64,000 nucleotides of DNA from Poa pratensis. Its lineage: Eukaryota; Streptophyta; Magnoliopsida; Poales; Poaceae. Positions 33,013 to 44,429 of this stretch are shown here, piece by piece. How positions within the stretch are numbered: position 1 is the first letter of the stretch; each line of letters opens with the position of its first letter. The position numbers were made by a program, and so were the translations under genes. The notes beneath the pieces were generated by a model. That model was not told the DNA's origin. It saw only the letters and a program-made list of their open reading frames with translations, and made no database searches. Location: NCBI GenBank assembly GCA_947311845.1, contig CAMZMU010000062.1:44970030-45034029 (forward strand), in the 5' to 3' direction.

Positions 33013-35382
33013 ATGGAGCGCTCCGGCCATTCCGGCCACTCCACCGGCCGCACCTCCCTCCCGCCGCCGCGGCCCAGCCCGCTCCATCCGCTGCTCCAGG
33101 TTCGGCTTTCCTCCACCCGCCAACTCGTCTCTCCCTTGCGCAAGCACGCACACGCCTCCACCCGTTCCGCGACATCGGGGGCCACCGTACCGCGCATAAT
33201 CAAGCGATTCACCGCGCGCGCTGATGATCAGGCCAGCCCCACATGTTTTCCCGACCCATCTAAGCACCATTGCTCGTCCTTCGCTTCGTACCTAGATTTT
33301 GTCCCAGCGCGTGCGCGTCGCGTACGCTTTGCACTGCTCTACCTGGCCGAAATGTTTTGTTTGCACTGCGCGTCCTTCGCTTCGTACCTAGATTTTGATA
33401 GGGATTCATGAGTCATGACCATGGACAAAAGGAAAATTTCAAGGAATGGCCATTATGAAATTTGCATTGTTCCCGATTCTAATCGATGTTGTAAGAATGT
33501 GTATGACCAATTTTCATTAGAGGCCTGCACACAATTATGTATCAGCAGCAGTAGCACAGTCAAGCCCAGATTGGTTGCCCCTTCTTTCTGTTATTCCTGG
33601 AATGACTCAAGGTTTTGGGGTTCCAGTGTTAGGTTCGAAACCTGTTTTCCTGACGAAGGTTCTGATAACATACCAGTAAGAGGTGAAGAACTACTGCCAA
33701 GATGCTTTAGCTTTTCCTAGAACATGGGAGCTAACCATATGCTGAATTACATCTTTATGGATCCGCTGGGTGTCGTATAGCAGGCCGTGGAGTATGCATG
33801 ATGAGCACTTCGTGGAGAGACAAACAGCACCCCAACCTTGTGAACTTCATAGCTGCATTCCTGGCGGCCAACTCGTATCGCCTGAACTTCCTGTCGATAT
33901 CTCCTGTAAGCATCTCTTCCTGCCCTGCAAGTCACTGGTTGCGAATGGTTCTGGCGTGTCTTTGTGTGCCCTGATTTAGCAAGTTGTAATGTTGTATTCC
34001 AGGACTTCATCTTCAATAATGGGGGGTTATCTGTTGCTTTTATCTTTGAGACAAGCTGGGATTGTGGGAATGCGGCAGCTGTTTTTGGCAGGTGGGAAGG
34101 CTCTTCCCTGTTATGTTTTTCAGCATGCCATGTTATTCTCTGTAATGATTGTAATGGTGGCTTGAGGGTTGGAATAATTGTTTTGCAGGGTGAACACACT
34201 GAAGAGGCAGTTCAAAAATCTCTATGTCCTTGTTGCTGTTCCCACGGAGGAGCAAATCGAATCATTTAATCGATCATACTTCAAGTAAGCAACTAATATA
34301 CTATATTGCTAGTGCTGGCGTATCTTACTTGCATCGTTGTTACCCATGTGTGTCTTAACCAAGGTACGACATGGAGCTTGGCTGCCCTACGTTTGTTCCT
34401 GTTAACGACCCAGAGATGGGATTTGAGAGGATGCTCAAGATTGCGCATGCTCGTGGAGGCACATCCCTTACTTCATTTGGCTCATGATCAAGTCTTGAGC
34501 TGCAAGCTGCTGACACCTGTCAACACGTTGTGTTTTTGTACAGTATGCAAGCAGCAGGACATTAGCTCAACGATGAGGAATGAGGTACTTTCACATGTTT
34601 CCGGATCCACGGGTGCACTATTTGTTGCTGTAAAATTAAACTAAATGATTTTCTCGCTTGTGTCCATAGAGGGAGCAAGCAGTTCAGTCCATGGATGCCT
34701 TTTTACGAGTGCTCACCTCCATTCCTGGTATTGACGATCACGATGCCAGTATGGTGTGTACTTTAATATCTTTTAACCTTTTATGTGATTGCGTGATCTC
34801 TTGTTTACTTACAAATCAGTTTCAGTTCCTAATCATTTGCAAGTTTTGTCTCTACTAAGCAAAACAACTCAAACGATTGCGATCATTTTCCTTGCCATTG
34901 GCAATCATTTTGCAAAAGCATGGTAAATGATAGTCGATGGTCTCATAGGCTCAAACACAACTGCTGTGCCTTCCGATTAAAATAATCGTCTATGCAACTA
35001 ATCAAGAACAAATAACTAAGCATTTGCTAGATTATCTAACTTGAGCATCTCTCCATTCTTTTAGATCTGCTCTGTACTATTTATCATGCCATGCTAATTA
35101 CAGTCAAGTCGATCGCTGAACAGTGAGCACTAAATTTCATTTTTGTAGTTAACTGGTCTGTGTTTTGTGTCTCTGCACTACTTATATCAGTATCATGCCA
35201 GGCTGATAGTCATGCTACTCTTGATTTTATAGCTTGCCCAAGCTGTTGGCTCTATTGAAGCAATCGCAAAAGCATCCAAGGCCTTTATCCTGGAAAACAC
35301 TGACCTCTCCACAGATAAGGCTGAGACAGTTGTCGCGTTCTTCAGGGATCCGCAGTACTACTTAAGCCCTAAAATCAACTAA
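33013..35382 (+). CDS. PTD: PARTING DANCERS homologue (meiotic crossover factor)
   Basis: PTD is an ERCC1/SPO16-like, non-catalytic nuclease-fold protein. It partners with SHOC1/ZIP2 (XPF-like) to stabilise class I crossover intermediates in meiosis. Nine exons by eye: 33013-33099, about 33565-33658, 33784-33905, 34003-34091, 34189-34284, 34364-34458, 34544-34584, 34670-34753 and 35233-35382, giving about 285 residues with all phases matching. Conserved blocks: [73 protein letters not shown], and a C-terminal helix-hairpin-helix ([24 protein letters not shown]). The exon 2 start is the least certain (acceptor TCAAG at 33564). The intron after 34458 appears to use a GC donor. A 3' UTR intron probably follows. 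The rest of the frame is intact. Confidence 0.88.
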
Positions 35383-36846
35383 TTCTTCCAGGTATTCTGC
35401 TCCCCAGATGGCATATGTAGTTGGATTTATTTATTCTTAAGTGCTATTCGCCGACCTACTATTCTTCCATGACTTAGAATGTATGTGGCTTTTTTAGCCC
35501 CTTGGTAACAATGTACATAAACCTTCTTTCTATCTAATCGAATGTCGCAACGACCTGCCGTTTCTTCTTAAAAAAAGGACTTACTCACGATGATAACATG
35601 TTGCGTTGTGCAATTTCTTGTGCACTTTTGCCCTTGTGTTTTCCTGTTAGTTGGTTTTCCTCTCTAAATTTCTCTGGTTTTGCTCACGGCACCACTTCTT
35701 TTACTGAACAAACGTGCATGCTCAGCCTAAGGTGATTTATACTCCCTCCGTCCAAAATTAAGTGTCTCAAGTGTGCCCAACTTGGGCAAACTTGAGACAC
35801 TTATTTTTGGACGGAGGGAGTATGATTAGTTTCGTTTACTATGATTTTTAGTAGCTCTTCAGATTGCATCTAACCAGCTGGGTCCAGAATTAGTTAAGCT
35901 TCATATTCTGGAAAGCAAGATACATGCCATTATGAAAATCCCAAGTGGCTATTTTTTTAAAATATAATCCACCTTTCTATGCTAAGTCATGATAGCGACT
36001 TTGTTTTATGGTTTGACAGGCAAAGTTGACTCGATTTGCTGGGAATCTGTGTTGCGATGAACTCAACTGACCGCCAGAGCTATTGCTCTCCGTAGGCTAC
36101 TCGCCCTTCTAGTTCTGTTACATAGTTTATAGATCGGCACAACTTTATGTAATTATGTCCTGAGAGTGTTACTGCAGAGGGCTGGGAACCAAGTATAGTA
36201 TGTACAGATTTTGTGGGTGTTAGCACATATTTCTGGATGTCGTCATGCATGTTTTGGCCGGAGACATTTTTTCAGCTCGGATGTCACATTGTCCTTGTTT
36301 TCACCTACTATGTATGCGTTAGCATGGAAAATTTCCTCTGGTAATAATCTTTTATATCGTTTCTTTCTCTCAAAACAACGAGTTTGTACACGGTAGAAAA
36401 TCATTGAACATGACTCTGCAGTCTGCAACCATACGAACACTGGTAAAGCAAGGCAAGTTTTACGCTCATCATTTGGTGCCAACGGAAATGATCTGGGGAT
36501 TTATGAACACCTATTAATTCTGAAACAGGAGGAAAATCAGGAGTTGGCGTTTTATTTATCTAACCCAAATTTCTCATGACAGTTAGATGTGGTGTTTGTC
36601 ATGGTTGGAAGCACCGGGAAAATGTTGCTGTCAGCTCACTCAATTGCTTGAACCTATTCTGCAATATTTTATCATCGCTCTACCTCTCTTTCCGAAGGAT
36701 CCTGATGAGACGTAGGAGGCACGTCCGTCCTATTTCTCAAATCAGCTGATACGTTACGGACTGCCATTTTCTAAACTTATCAACAATTTGCCGTGGAAAA
36801 CATGCAACCAGTTGCTGGTGTTCATAACTGAACTAGCAGATCACCG
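35383..36846. other. 3' UTR of PTD and intergenic DNA
   Basis: A GT donor near 35391 (CCAGGTATTC) and an acceptor near 36020 (TTGACAGGCAAAG) suggest a spliced 3' UTR. It contains one Stowaway MITE (35742-35820). Nothing else is recognised. Confidence 0.5.
35742..35820. mobile_element. Stowaway-type MITE
   Basis: A 79-bp near-perfect hairpin starting CTCCCTCCGTCC and ending GGACGGAGGGAG, flanked by the TA duplication (35740-35741 and 35821-35822). Typical Tc1/mariner-derived Stowaway of grasses. It lies in the presumed 3' UTR intron of PTD. Confidence 0.96.
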
Positions 36847-36853
36847 TATAAAG
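36847..36853 (+). promoter_or_regulatory. TATA box of the kiwellin gene
   Basis: TATAAAG lies 116 bp before the ATG at 36963. [13 protein letters not shown] should start near 36880, giving a short leader. Confidence 0.7.
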
Positions 36854-36962
36854 CCGACCCTGCAGCTCTCTAACCACAAGCAAGCAAGTAAGCAAGGCAA
36901 GCAAACTAGTGTGGCAGCAACCAAGAAGAGGGGTCATAATTCAAGAGTGTTCAGTATCTAGG

Positions 36963-37538
36963 ATGGCAACTGCAAGAGCTCTAGCCACCATGGCGATCTT
37001 CGTCCTGGTGATGCTCTCGACCTCCCACATTGCCTCCTCACTCCGCCCGGGCCTCGGTGTTTGCCGTGCTAGCGGCTACCTCCCAGGAAAGTCCGGCAAC
37101 TGTGAGAAGAGCAATGATCCGGACTGCTGCGAGGACGGCAAGAGTTACCCGCAGTTCCATTGCTCGCCACCAGTCACCGCAAGCACGAAGGCCGTCCTGA
37201 CGCTCAACAGCTTCGAGAAGGGCAAGGATGGAGGTGGCCCGTCAGAGTGCGACAACGCCTACCATAGCGATGAGGAGATGGTTGTCGCGCTCTCCACGGG
37301 CTGGTTCAAGAACATGGGCCGTTGCGGGCACCACATCAAGATCAATGCCAATGGCAAATCCGTGTATGCCAAAGTGGTGGACGAGTGCGACTCCGTGTAT
37401 GGTTGCGATGAAGATCACAACTATGAACCCCCTTGTGCCAACAACATCGTCGACGCCTCTCCTGCAGTGTGGAACGCCCTGGGGCTCGACCAGAACATCG
37501 GCATGGAGGGTATTACCTGGTTAGACAGTGACAATTGA
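36963..37538 (+). CDS. Kiwellin / ripening-related secreted protein
   Basis: One exon of 191 residues. The ATG at 36963 is the first after the predicted [13 protein letters not shown] start. Residues about 1-24 are a signal peptide (MATARALATMAIFVLVMLST). The mature part is cysteine-rich and fits the kiwellin family of apoplastic double-psi beta-barrel (barwin-like) proteins: GVCRASGYLPGKSGNCEKSN, DPDCCEDGK, STGWFKNMGRCGHHI, AKVVDECDSVYGCD and NNIVDASPAVWNALGLDQ near the end. Some maize kiwellins bind and block a fungal chorismate mutase effector, so a defence role is possible, but this copy's target is unknown. No defect seen. Confidence 0.92.
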   Translation: MATARALATMAIFVLVMLSTSHIASSLRPGLGVCRASGYLPGKSGNCEKSNDPDCCEDGKSYPQFHCSPPVTASTKAVLTLNSFEKGKDGGGPSECDNAYHSDEEMVVALSTGWFKNMGRCGHHIKINANGKSVYAKVVDECDSVYGCDEDHNYEPPCANNIVDASPAVWNALGLDQNIGMEGITWLDSDN

Positions 37539-37962
37539 TTAGCAGGGCGGCCGATCCCCCATTGCATTGCTCATGTTTGCATCTACATCAAGTGTCGTGT
37601 CTGTACATATTTGCATATTGGCAATAGCGTGTACAAATATTGCATCCTAGAGACCTAGACTCATTCATAGGTCGGTTGGTACACATGTACATATCCTCAT
37701 GTTCTCTGTTAATATCAATAATTTTAGAAATAAGCAGTGCTTACTTATAGTCAGCACTTGTTAATTGGCAGAATGTCTCATTTTGCTGTTAGATTTTGTT
37801 CAATACCTACCTGTTTTCCTAGCAAAACTTGCACATCAGAAGCATTCACACGAAACAGCTAAACAATTTTATCTTGATCAAAGCTTTGGCTTCAAGAAAA
37901 GTTTGAGAGAAGGAGCTTTGACATTTCCATCGTTTCATCCGACCAACTAACTTTGACTATCC
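37539..37962. other. Intergenic between kiwellin and carboxylesterase genes
   Basis: Kiwellin 3' UTR and the promoter of the next gene. No other feature seen. Confidence 0.5.
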
Positions 37963-37970
37963 TATATATA
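37963..37970 (+). promoter_or_regulatory. TATA box of carboxylesterase gene
   Basis: TATATATA ends on the A of an upstream in-frame ATG (37970). [13 protein letters not shown] should start about 30 bp downstream, so that ATG would not be in the mRNA. This favours the ATG at 38057. Confidence 0.7.
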
Positions 37971-38056
37971 TGAGACCAATCAATCAAGTAGGCAGCTTTT
38001 CCGATCACTTGAACAACCCAAAGTGTAACGCACCCGTCCAAGCTACGGCCGCACCC

Positions 38057-39046
38057 ATGGCGACCCCTGCCGCCGTCGACGACGAAATCCTCTACGAGTC
38101 CATGCCGCGCCTTCGCGTCTACAGAAACCGCGTGGAGCGCTATCCGGGCACCGACGAGTTCGTCGCGGCTTCCACAGACGAGGACGCTGCCATGGGGGTG
38201 GCGTCCCGCGACAGCACCATCTCCGCCCACGTCTCAGCTCGTCTCTACCTACCCCGGCCCCGCCTGGATGCTGCTTCCCCGGCGGCCAAGCTCCCCGTGC
38301 TCGTCTACTACCATGGCGGCGGTTTCTGCCTCTGCTCCGCCTTTGATTCCACCTACCACGCCTACCTCAACAGGTTCGCCGCGCTCGCCAACGTACTCGT
38401 CGTCTCCGTCGAGTACCGCCTCGCGCCAGAGCACCCCGTCCCCTCCGCGTACGCTGACTCGTGGGAGGCGCTCGCGTGGGTCGTCTCCCACCGTGCCGGC
38501 GGCGCCGTTGGCGAGCCGTGGCTGGCCGACCACGCCGACTTCTCTCGCCTGTATCTCGGTGGCGACAGCGCAGGCGCCAACATCGCGCACCACATGGCCA
38601 TGCGAGCGGGCACGGCGGAGTGGCGTCTCGCCCTCGCCTGCAGCATCCGTGGCCTCGTCATGATCCACCCCTACTTCCTGGGGAGCGACAAGGTGGGCTC
38701 CGACGACCTGGACCCGGGGATGCGGGAGAGGCTCGGCCGCCTGTGGCGCGTCGCGTGCCCGGCCACGGTAGGGGAAGATGACCCGCTCATCAACCCGCTC
38801 GCCGATGGCGCGCCGGGCCTCGAGGCCCTGGCGTCCCCGCGCGTGCTCGTCTGTGTCGGCGAGGACGACGTGCTCCGCGACCGAGGCCGTGCCTACTACG
38901 ACCGGCTGCTCACGACGAGCGGGTGGCATGGCGAGGCGGAGATATGGCAGGCGACGGGTAAGGGGCATAGGTTCCATCTGTTTGACCCGTGCTGCAGCGA
39001 GGCCGCCGCGCAGGACAAAGCCATCAGCGACTTCCTTAACCGTTAA
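38057..39046 (+). CDS. GID1-like plant carboxylesterase (CXE family)
   Basis: An alpha/beta hydrolase that cleaves small esters; relatives include 2-hydroxyisoflavanone dehydratase-like and tuliposide-converting enzymes. One intronless exon of 329 residues from the ATG at 38057 (context CACCCATGG). The frame is open from 37970, but a TATA box there argues against the first ATG. The oxyanion-hole HGGG is at 86-89. GDSAGANIAHH is at 169-179 with nucleophile Ser171. The likely Asp is 271 (GEDDVLRDRG) and His 304 (GKGHRFHLF). The Ser and His are both kept, so it should be an active hydrolase and not a gibberellin receptor, where the His is replaced. No targeting signal is obvious; probably cytosolic. 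Substrate unknown. Confidence 0.93.
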   Translation: MATPAAVDDEILYESMPRLRVYRNRVERYPGTDEFVAASTDEDAAMGVASRDSTISAHVSARLYLPRPRLDAASPAAKLPVLVYYHGGGFCLCSAFDSTYHAYLNRFAALANVLVVSVEYRLAPEHPVPSAYADSWEALAWVVSHRAGGAVGEPWLADHADFSRLYLGGDSAGANIAHHMAMRAGTAEWRLALACSIRGLVMIHPYFLGSDKVGSDDLDPGMRERLGRLWRVACPATVGEDDPLINPLADGAPGLEALASPRVLVCVGEDDVLRDRGRAYYDRLLTTSGWHGEAEIWQATGKGHRFHLFDPCCSEAAAQDKAISDFLNR

Positions 39047-40949
39047 CTAGTTGAATTTGACGGCACGCTCTTTGTGATTTTCTGTGTGCAATATATATAT
39101 TTTGTATTCACGAAAATGTTAGCTAAATTGATATGTTGGAACATGTTTCTATTTAGGTAACATTTTTTGTGTGAATTTCGGTTATATTGTGTGTAGTATT
39201 CAAATATTCAGTGGGTTGAAATGCTTGGAAATGTTTGTATTTTGACGTTAATATTTAATTGAAATCAGAATAATTCAGTTGAATTTGATTCCACATTTGG
39301 GGGAAGTTTGTTCGTGTGGTGTAAGAAATGTAGGCGAATTTTAAGTGTTGAAATATATTTGTAAGTTGGTATAAGTATATTGTTTTTTGTTAATGAGAAT
39401 TCTCGTTATGTTTTGTGGAATATCAGAAAAATGCGCTCAAATGTTGGCGAAATTGCAATTTGTAAGCATGTTTTTTTTATTTTGTTGTGAGTAGATAATA
39501 AACTGTATGAGCATTTTTTGTATATTTTTCGTTGAGTATTGAAATATTTAGCAGTTTCAAATGTTCGAACATGTTTGTATGCCAGTGTTGATATTTCATC
39601 GAAATTAGGAAAAGAATGCATATGAATTATTTCCAAATGGTGACAAAAATTTGAATATTTCAAAAAAAATATGCAACAGAAGTAGTTTGCATGTATTTTG
39701 TCTGATTGTTTTGATATATACCTGTATTTTTCTAGTGGATATATTCGGAGATGTCTATTTACAATTTGTTTGAATTTTTAAATTTGGCGGAAGTGGGAAG
39801 CTGTTGTTTCTTTTTATTTTATTTTTGTTTTTTCCAAATGCTCAGATTTATGGGACATTGAAAATTTTGAAGTTTTAAGTTTGGGAATTTGATCATGTGG
39901 CATAAATAGTTTTTTTTTTTTGTGATCATTTTGGTGTATTTTTTTTTTCAAACGCATAGATTTAAAGTTATTGTTTTAGTTCACATTTCTTTTATCTGGT
40001 TTCGTTTGCTCAATTGTTATTCGAAATATATGGGTTTTTTTTCCCAAGAGAGATGACTTTGTTGTTATAAATTACTGTGGTGTCTCTGTAAGAAATAGTT
40101 GGTTTGATTAAGTTTTAAATAGAATTTTTATTTTACAGGTTCAACGTAAAATATATTTTGGGAATAAATGGAATAATATGTTTGGAAAAAGGTGATAGAA
40201 TATATATGCGGTGAATTAGAATTTCTTTATTTGTAATTTATGCATGAAAGGCATAAGCCTCATAATTTATATAGGAATCTATATTAGTTTTCGTGATGTT
40301 TTTTATTTAAAAATATTGCAACAATATTTTATGGGGGGGGATATCTGTTATTAGAGAATCTAACAAATCTATTGCTAGCTGGAATTCAGTTCGAAAGCAA
40401 TCCATAGGTAAAGCGGGTGTGTTTGCATTTTCCGGAAATATTCATCTAGCAACCTTTTCTGAACGTAGCTAGAGACATTTAAGTTATATTACTTGCAAAT
40501 ATGTTAGGTAAATTTGCGTGGTCAAATATAGTTCTATTTTAGCAAAATTTTCATGTGTACCACCATAATTAGAGGAAATTTATTATGGTTATGTCTAAAT
40601 TTTGTATGTCTGTCTCGCTGCAAATATGTGATTTAGTTCCTTGGTTAGAGCAAATATGTTGTGTTAGCATCTATTAAATTGAATCCGTCTTTTGTGGGAA
40701 CAAATTTTTGATTTTTTGAGATGCGAATGGAATGAAGCATTATAGAAATTGGGCTACATAATTAGAGGAAGTTAAGTTGAAGTTGACATTTATTAAATTG
40801 AATCAAGCAATTGGAGTAAGTTTAGTTATATTATTTGTAATTATTAATCGTACGAATTGGTATGTTATGTCCGTGTCTGTTGTTAAATATTTAATCTAGC
40901 TCAATTATCGGAAGAATTAAATTGTTTGACCATTTATTAAATTCAATTT
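39047..40949. other. AT-rich gene-free region
   Basis: Long AT-rich DNA with poly-T runs. I see no coding sequence, terminal repeats or RNA gene. Confidence 0.55.
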
Positions 40950-41160
40950 GAAATCAAGCCTTAATTAGAGAAAATGGATTTTCAATTTTTCCGAAGTATT
41001 GACGTAGCCGAGCAAAATTCTTCGTAATGTTATATCATTTCTAAATTTTAACTTGAAATCAAGCCTTAATTAGAGAAAATGGATTTTCAATTTTTCCAAA
41101 GCATTGACGTAGCCGAGCAAAATTCTTCGTAATGTTATATCATTTCTAAATTTTAACTTG
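40950..41160 (+). repeat. 105-bp tandem duplication
   Basis: Two adjacent copies starting GAAATCAAGCCTTAATTAGA at 40950 and 41055 differ only at a couple of bases (CCGAAGTATT versus CCAAAGCATT). Confidence 0.92.
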
Positions 41161-42198
41161 TTCGAAATGGTATGGTATGTTTGTGTTTTGTGTTAAATGT
41201 TTAATTTAGCTCAATAGTCTTCTTAAATATATTGTTTGGGCATCTATTAAATTAAATTTTAAAAGCAAGTCATAATTAGAGGAAATAAGTTTGCATTTGC
41301 TCGAAAGGTTCATTTAAATGGACATTTTTTAGAGTACAGTGACTAATTTGATTTTAGTAAATTTGTGTAATAAAGGGTTCAACTGATTTCGAATATTTTG
41401 AGAAGTTTCAAAAGATTTGAAAAATAGAAAAGGAAAAAGGAAAAGAAGAGGGGAAAAAAAGGGGGAAATAGAAAAAGGCCGAAGCCCATCTTCCCAGCCC
41501 AGGCCCACTGCTGACGTCACGATGACGTCAGCAATGGCCGGAGATGCGGCGGGGACGGCGACGTCGAGCAGGCGGCGCCGCCGCGATTTTGGACGGTGAC
41601 CTGGGCGGAGCGGACGCGCGCCGGCGCGGGCTACCCGTAGGCGGTGGCGCCGCCCATTTTGGGTCGCCGGAGCGACGCCGGCGACGGCCAAACGCGGCGG
41701 AGGGCAGCTCGCGCGGTGGCGGCGATTGCGGCGCGGGCGCGGCCTCCCTGGGCGCCGCGCTGGGCCAGGAGGGAGCGGCGGCGACGGCGCAACTCCCCAC
41801 GTGCCTGGATCCAGCGGGGGCGTAGCGGATGGGCGGCGCGCCGCGACGGCGGCGGCGGTGACCCGCTGCGTCGCGGGAGAGGAAGGGAGAGGGTGAGTTC
41901 TGTGGTGTTTTTGCAGAAAAGCCCTTCAGGTTTTGCCAATTTGCGAAGAGATCCTTCCGCACGTAAAGTTAAGGACCGCGGAGCAATTCGTCGGCAGCGA
42001 GGGCCGTTTTTGCGAAATGCCGGCGGGTTGTGTGGCTGACATGTGGGGCCCACCGCGCACTGTAGAATACTGTAGATTTTCTACAGTAGCTACAGTAACA
42101 CGGGGTGCGGAGAGGGCGCCGTTTCGTTCGTCTTTAATATAGTTAGTAAAGTAATGATCTGGTCTCACATCGTCGAAAGAGGAGTCAAGTGTGGAAGA
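41161..42198. other. AT-to-GC transition region, no firm gene
   Basis: From about 41490 to 42120 the DNA is GC- and CpG-rich, with overlapping ORFs on both strands but no recognisable domain. It could be a gene fragment or part of an unplaced repeat. A paired TGACGTCA site is listed separately. Confidence 0.4.
41510..41532. promoter_or_regulatory. Inverted pair of TGACGTCA (bZIP-type) sites
   Basis: GCTGACGTCA, three bases, TGACGTCAGC. Each half is itself a full palindromic ACGT-core site of the kind bound by plant TGA/bZIP factors. No adjacent gene is firmly identified, so function is open. Confidence 0.45.
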
Positions 42199-42404
42199 TG
42201 TTAGAAATATATAACCCAAGCGGTTAATAGGGAATAATCCCCGCTCCCGAGCGGTTCCAAGTTTGTAAAAACCAACACCATCGAACCATCGCGTCCCTTC
42301 GGATGTCGGTTCCCCCTTGTATAAATAGCATGATGATCATCAATAAAGAACACGGTTGAATCATTTGTTGTCTTTCTCGTTTGCTCTCGATTCTACTTTC
42401 AACA
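42199..42404 (+). repeat. Copia 5' LTR
   Basis: Begins TGTTAGAAAT and ends TTTCAACA, with a TATA-like TGTATAAATAGC near 42318 and an AATAAAG polyadenylation-like motif. Confidence 0.95.
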
Positions 42405-42419
42405 CGTTATCAGCACACT
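42405..42419 (+). other. Copia primer-binding site
   Basis: CGTTATCAGCACACT begins at the first base after the LTR. GTTATCAGCAC is a known form in plant Copia elements and is thought to pair with an internal part of initiator-methionine tRNA. Confidence 0.7.
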
Positions 42420-43280
42420 CGCCGTTGAGCGAGTCGATAGAGCCAAAGATCGCCGGCGAACTCGCCGGAAGAAAGAAGAACAAGAAAGGAAGAACAAGCA
42501 GAAGACGGCGGCTCCCTACCATCGACGGTGGTCCACCGAAGATTCCTCTTCACGACAAGGTGAGTCTATACCGTTGTCGCTCCGGCCGCATGACGCCCAC
42601 GCGCGGAGTCCCAGCGCTGCCTGCACCTTCTCATTAGTGCGGTGGCCGACGCGGCCGCGGCTCGCATCCTCGCGACTTGATGGCGCCTGCGCCGGCGGCC
42701 CCTTCCGGCGCGACTACCGATGGCAGCTGCGTGCCGAGCCCAGAAATCGCCCTCGACGGCGGAATCTGACGCCCGTAGGCACGCGCTACGTCTGTCGTCG
42801 CCGAGGCTCCACTGCCGTCTCCGACCTCTGCGGTTGTTGAGATGGAGGGCGACGCTCTCGCCTACGTCTCCGGCGTCCGAAGCTTCTCGAGCGCCCCGGC
42901 CAACGACGACATCGCGCCTCTACGCCTGCCGACCCCGACGCCCACCACGCCTCCGCCTCGCCGCCGCCTTATGCCCTTCGGTTTCGCGGCATCAAGCCCT
43001 CTGTCGAGCAGCCACGCCACGCGCGTGGGGTCTTGGAGCCCGGCCGCCCTCGGGCTTGCGAATGGCGCCTCCAACGGCGTCGCGCCGGGCACGAGCGCGG
43101 CGGGAGCGCCTCTCGCCGCTGATGAACGCCGCGCCGCTGCGGCCGCGAGCGTGGAGGTGGCATCGGCCGGCCACGGAGGTCTCCGTCTGTTCAGTCTCGT
43201 GAGGATGGGGATCGAGTAATTGGGGATTTATTTCCCTTGTCTCTCCTTATCTGGTCGCTTGACCAGGCTGGCAGCCTCAC

Positions 43281-43887
43281 ATGGCCCTGCTCACGTGGCC
43301 TTGTGCATGCGGCCGGGAAGAGCAGAAGGCAGTTGTCATGCCTAAAGCACTCCATGATTGGACACACCTCCGACTTCAGAACTTTAAGTCTGTCGGGAAG
43401 TACAATCATGAGGTTCATAAGATCAGTTCCAAACTGCGCTTTTGCGGGAAGGAACCTAGTGACGCGGAGAAGATAGAGAAAACTTTGTCTACTATGCTCC
43501 CATCTGACAGGATCCTCCAGCAGCAGTACCGTGCTCGCGACTAACAAGTCTATTTCGACCTTATTTCAGGCTGAAAAGCATGATGAGCTGCTCGCTAAGA
43601 ATGGCTCTCAGTACCCGGTTGGTTCTCGACCTCTACCTGAAGTTCATATGAATGTCGCGAATGGGCGAAAGTTTGATGGTACCTTCAACGGCAAGACTTC
43701 AAACTTTAATGGTAAGAGAAAGCGCAGCCGGAACAGGAAGCCTAGAAACTCAGACTATGGGAAAGGCACCGCAAAGCATGAGTTTGAAATAACTAAGCTT
43801 TGCGACAAGTGTGGTTGCTACACGCACCTCACTAACAAGTGCAAGATCCCAAAGCATCTAGTCATTTTGTATCAGCAATCCCAATGA
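43281..43887 (+). pseudogene. Copia gag (UBN2 with zinc knuckle), frameshifted
   Basis: 43281-43544 reads NFKSVGKYNHEVHKISSKLR, then FCGKEPSDAEKIEKTLSTM, the UBN2 gag core. 43531-43887 continues in another frame (LFQAEKHDELLAKNGSQYP) to the CCHC knuckle CDKCGCYTHLTNKC and a stop. The start of the domain is missing or blurred by the GC-rich leader. Confidence 0.85.
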
Positions 43888-44429
43888 CGCAAAGCACCTC
43901 AAGGGAAAAGGTTTGAAAACTTCAACCTTCATCCAGATGGCACCGATGGAGCTTGTTGTTCGCGAGACGTTCCTAGTGGACCTTGCAACGCCATAACTCT
44001 CCATCAGCCAGAGGACCCTACAGCACGGAGAACATGATGGCCGAGTACGCCTCAACCAACGTGTTTGGAGACTTAAACTAGTCCCACTATCTCCTTAGTG
44101 GTCGTTTTATTAATGTCCATTTGTGTTGTCGTAATAGAACATATATTATATCAGCACTCTGATATAAATAAGATTGTATACATTCTATATATCTGATAAA
44201 GATTTCCATATTGGAACTTCTTCAATTCTATATATAGATTTCTACGAGTTAATCCGATAGATGTGGAACAAGTATATGAAAATGTACCAACTCTATTGTC
44301 TGGATTGTACTATACGTACATCCAACTCGTAGCACATGTTGCATATAATGCAATTCCATCGGTCATGTTTTGCATGAGCTAAACTTTCCTAGTCATGAGA
44401 TTTAGTTTGCACATATTGTGCCAATAGAT

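Noticed and set aside
37970..38056. Upstream ATG extension of the carboxylesterase
   Set aside because: The ATG lies on the TATA box and the added 29 residues do not resemble the family.
38249..38977. 242-codon minus-strand ORF inside the carboxylesterase
   Set aside because: Complement of a strongly conserved enzyme; codon bias of the real frame explains the open antisense frame.
41528..42053. Overlapping long ORFs on both strands in the CpG-rich region
   Set aside because: They are rich in R, P, A and G, as expected from GC bias. They lack any domain and overlap on opposite strands, so I did not call a gene.
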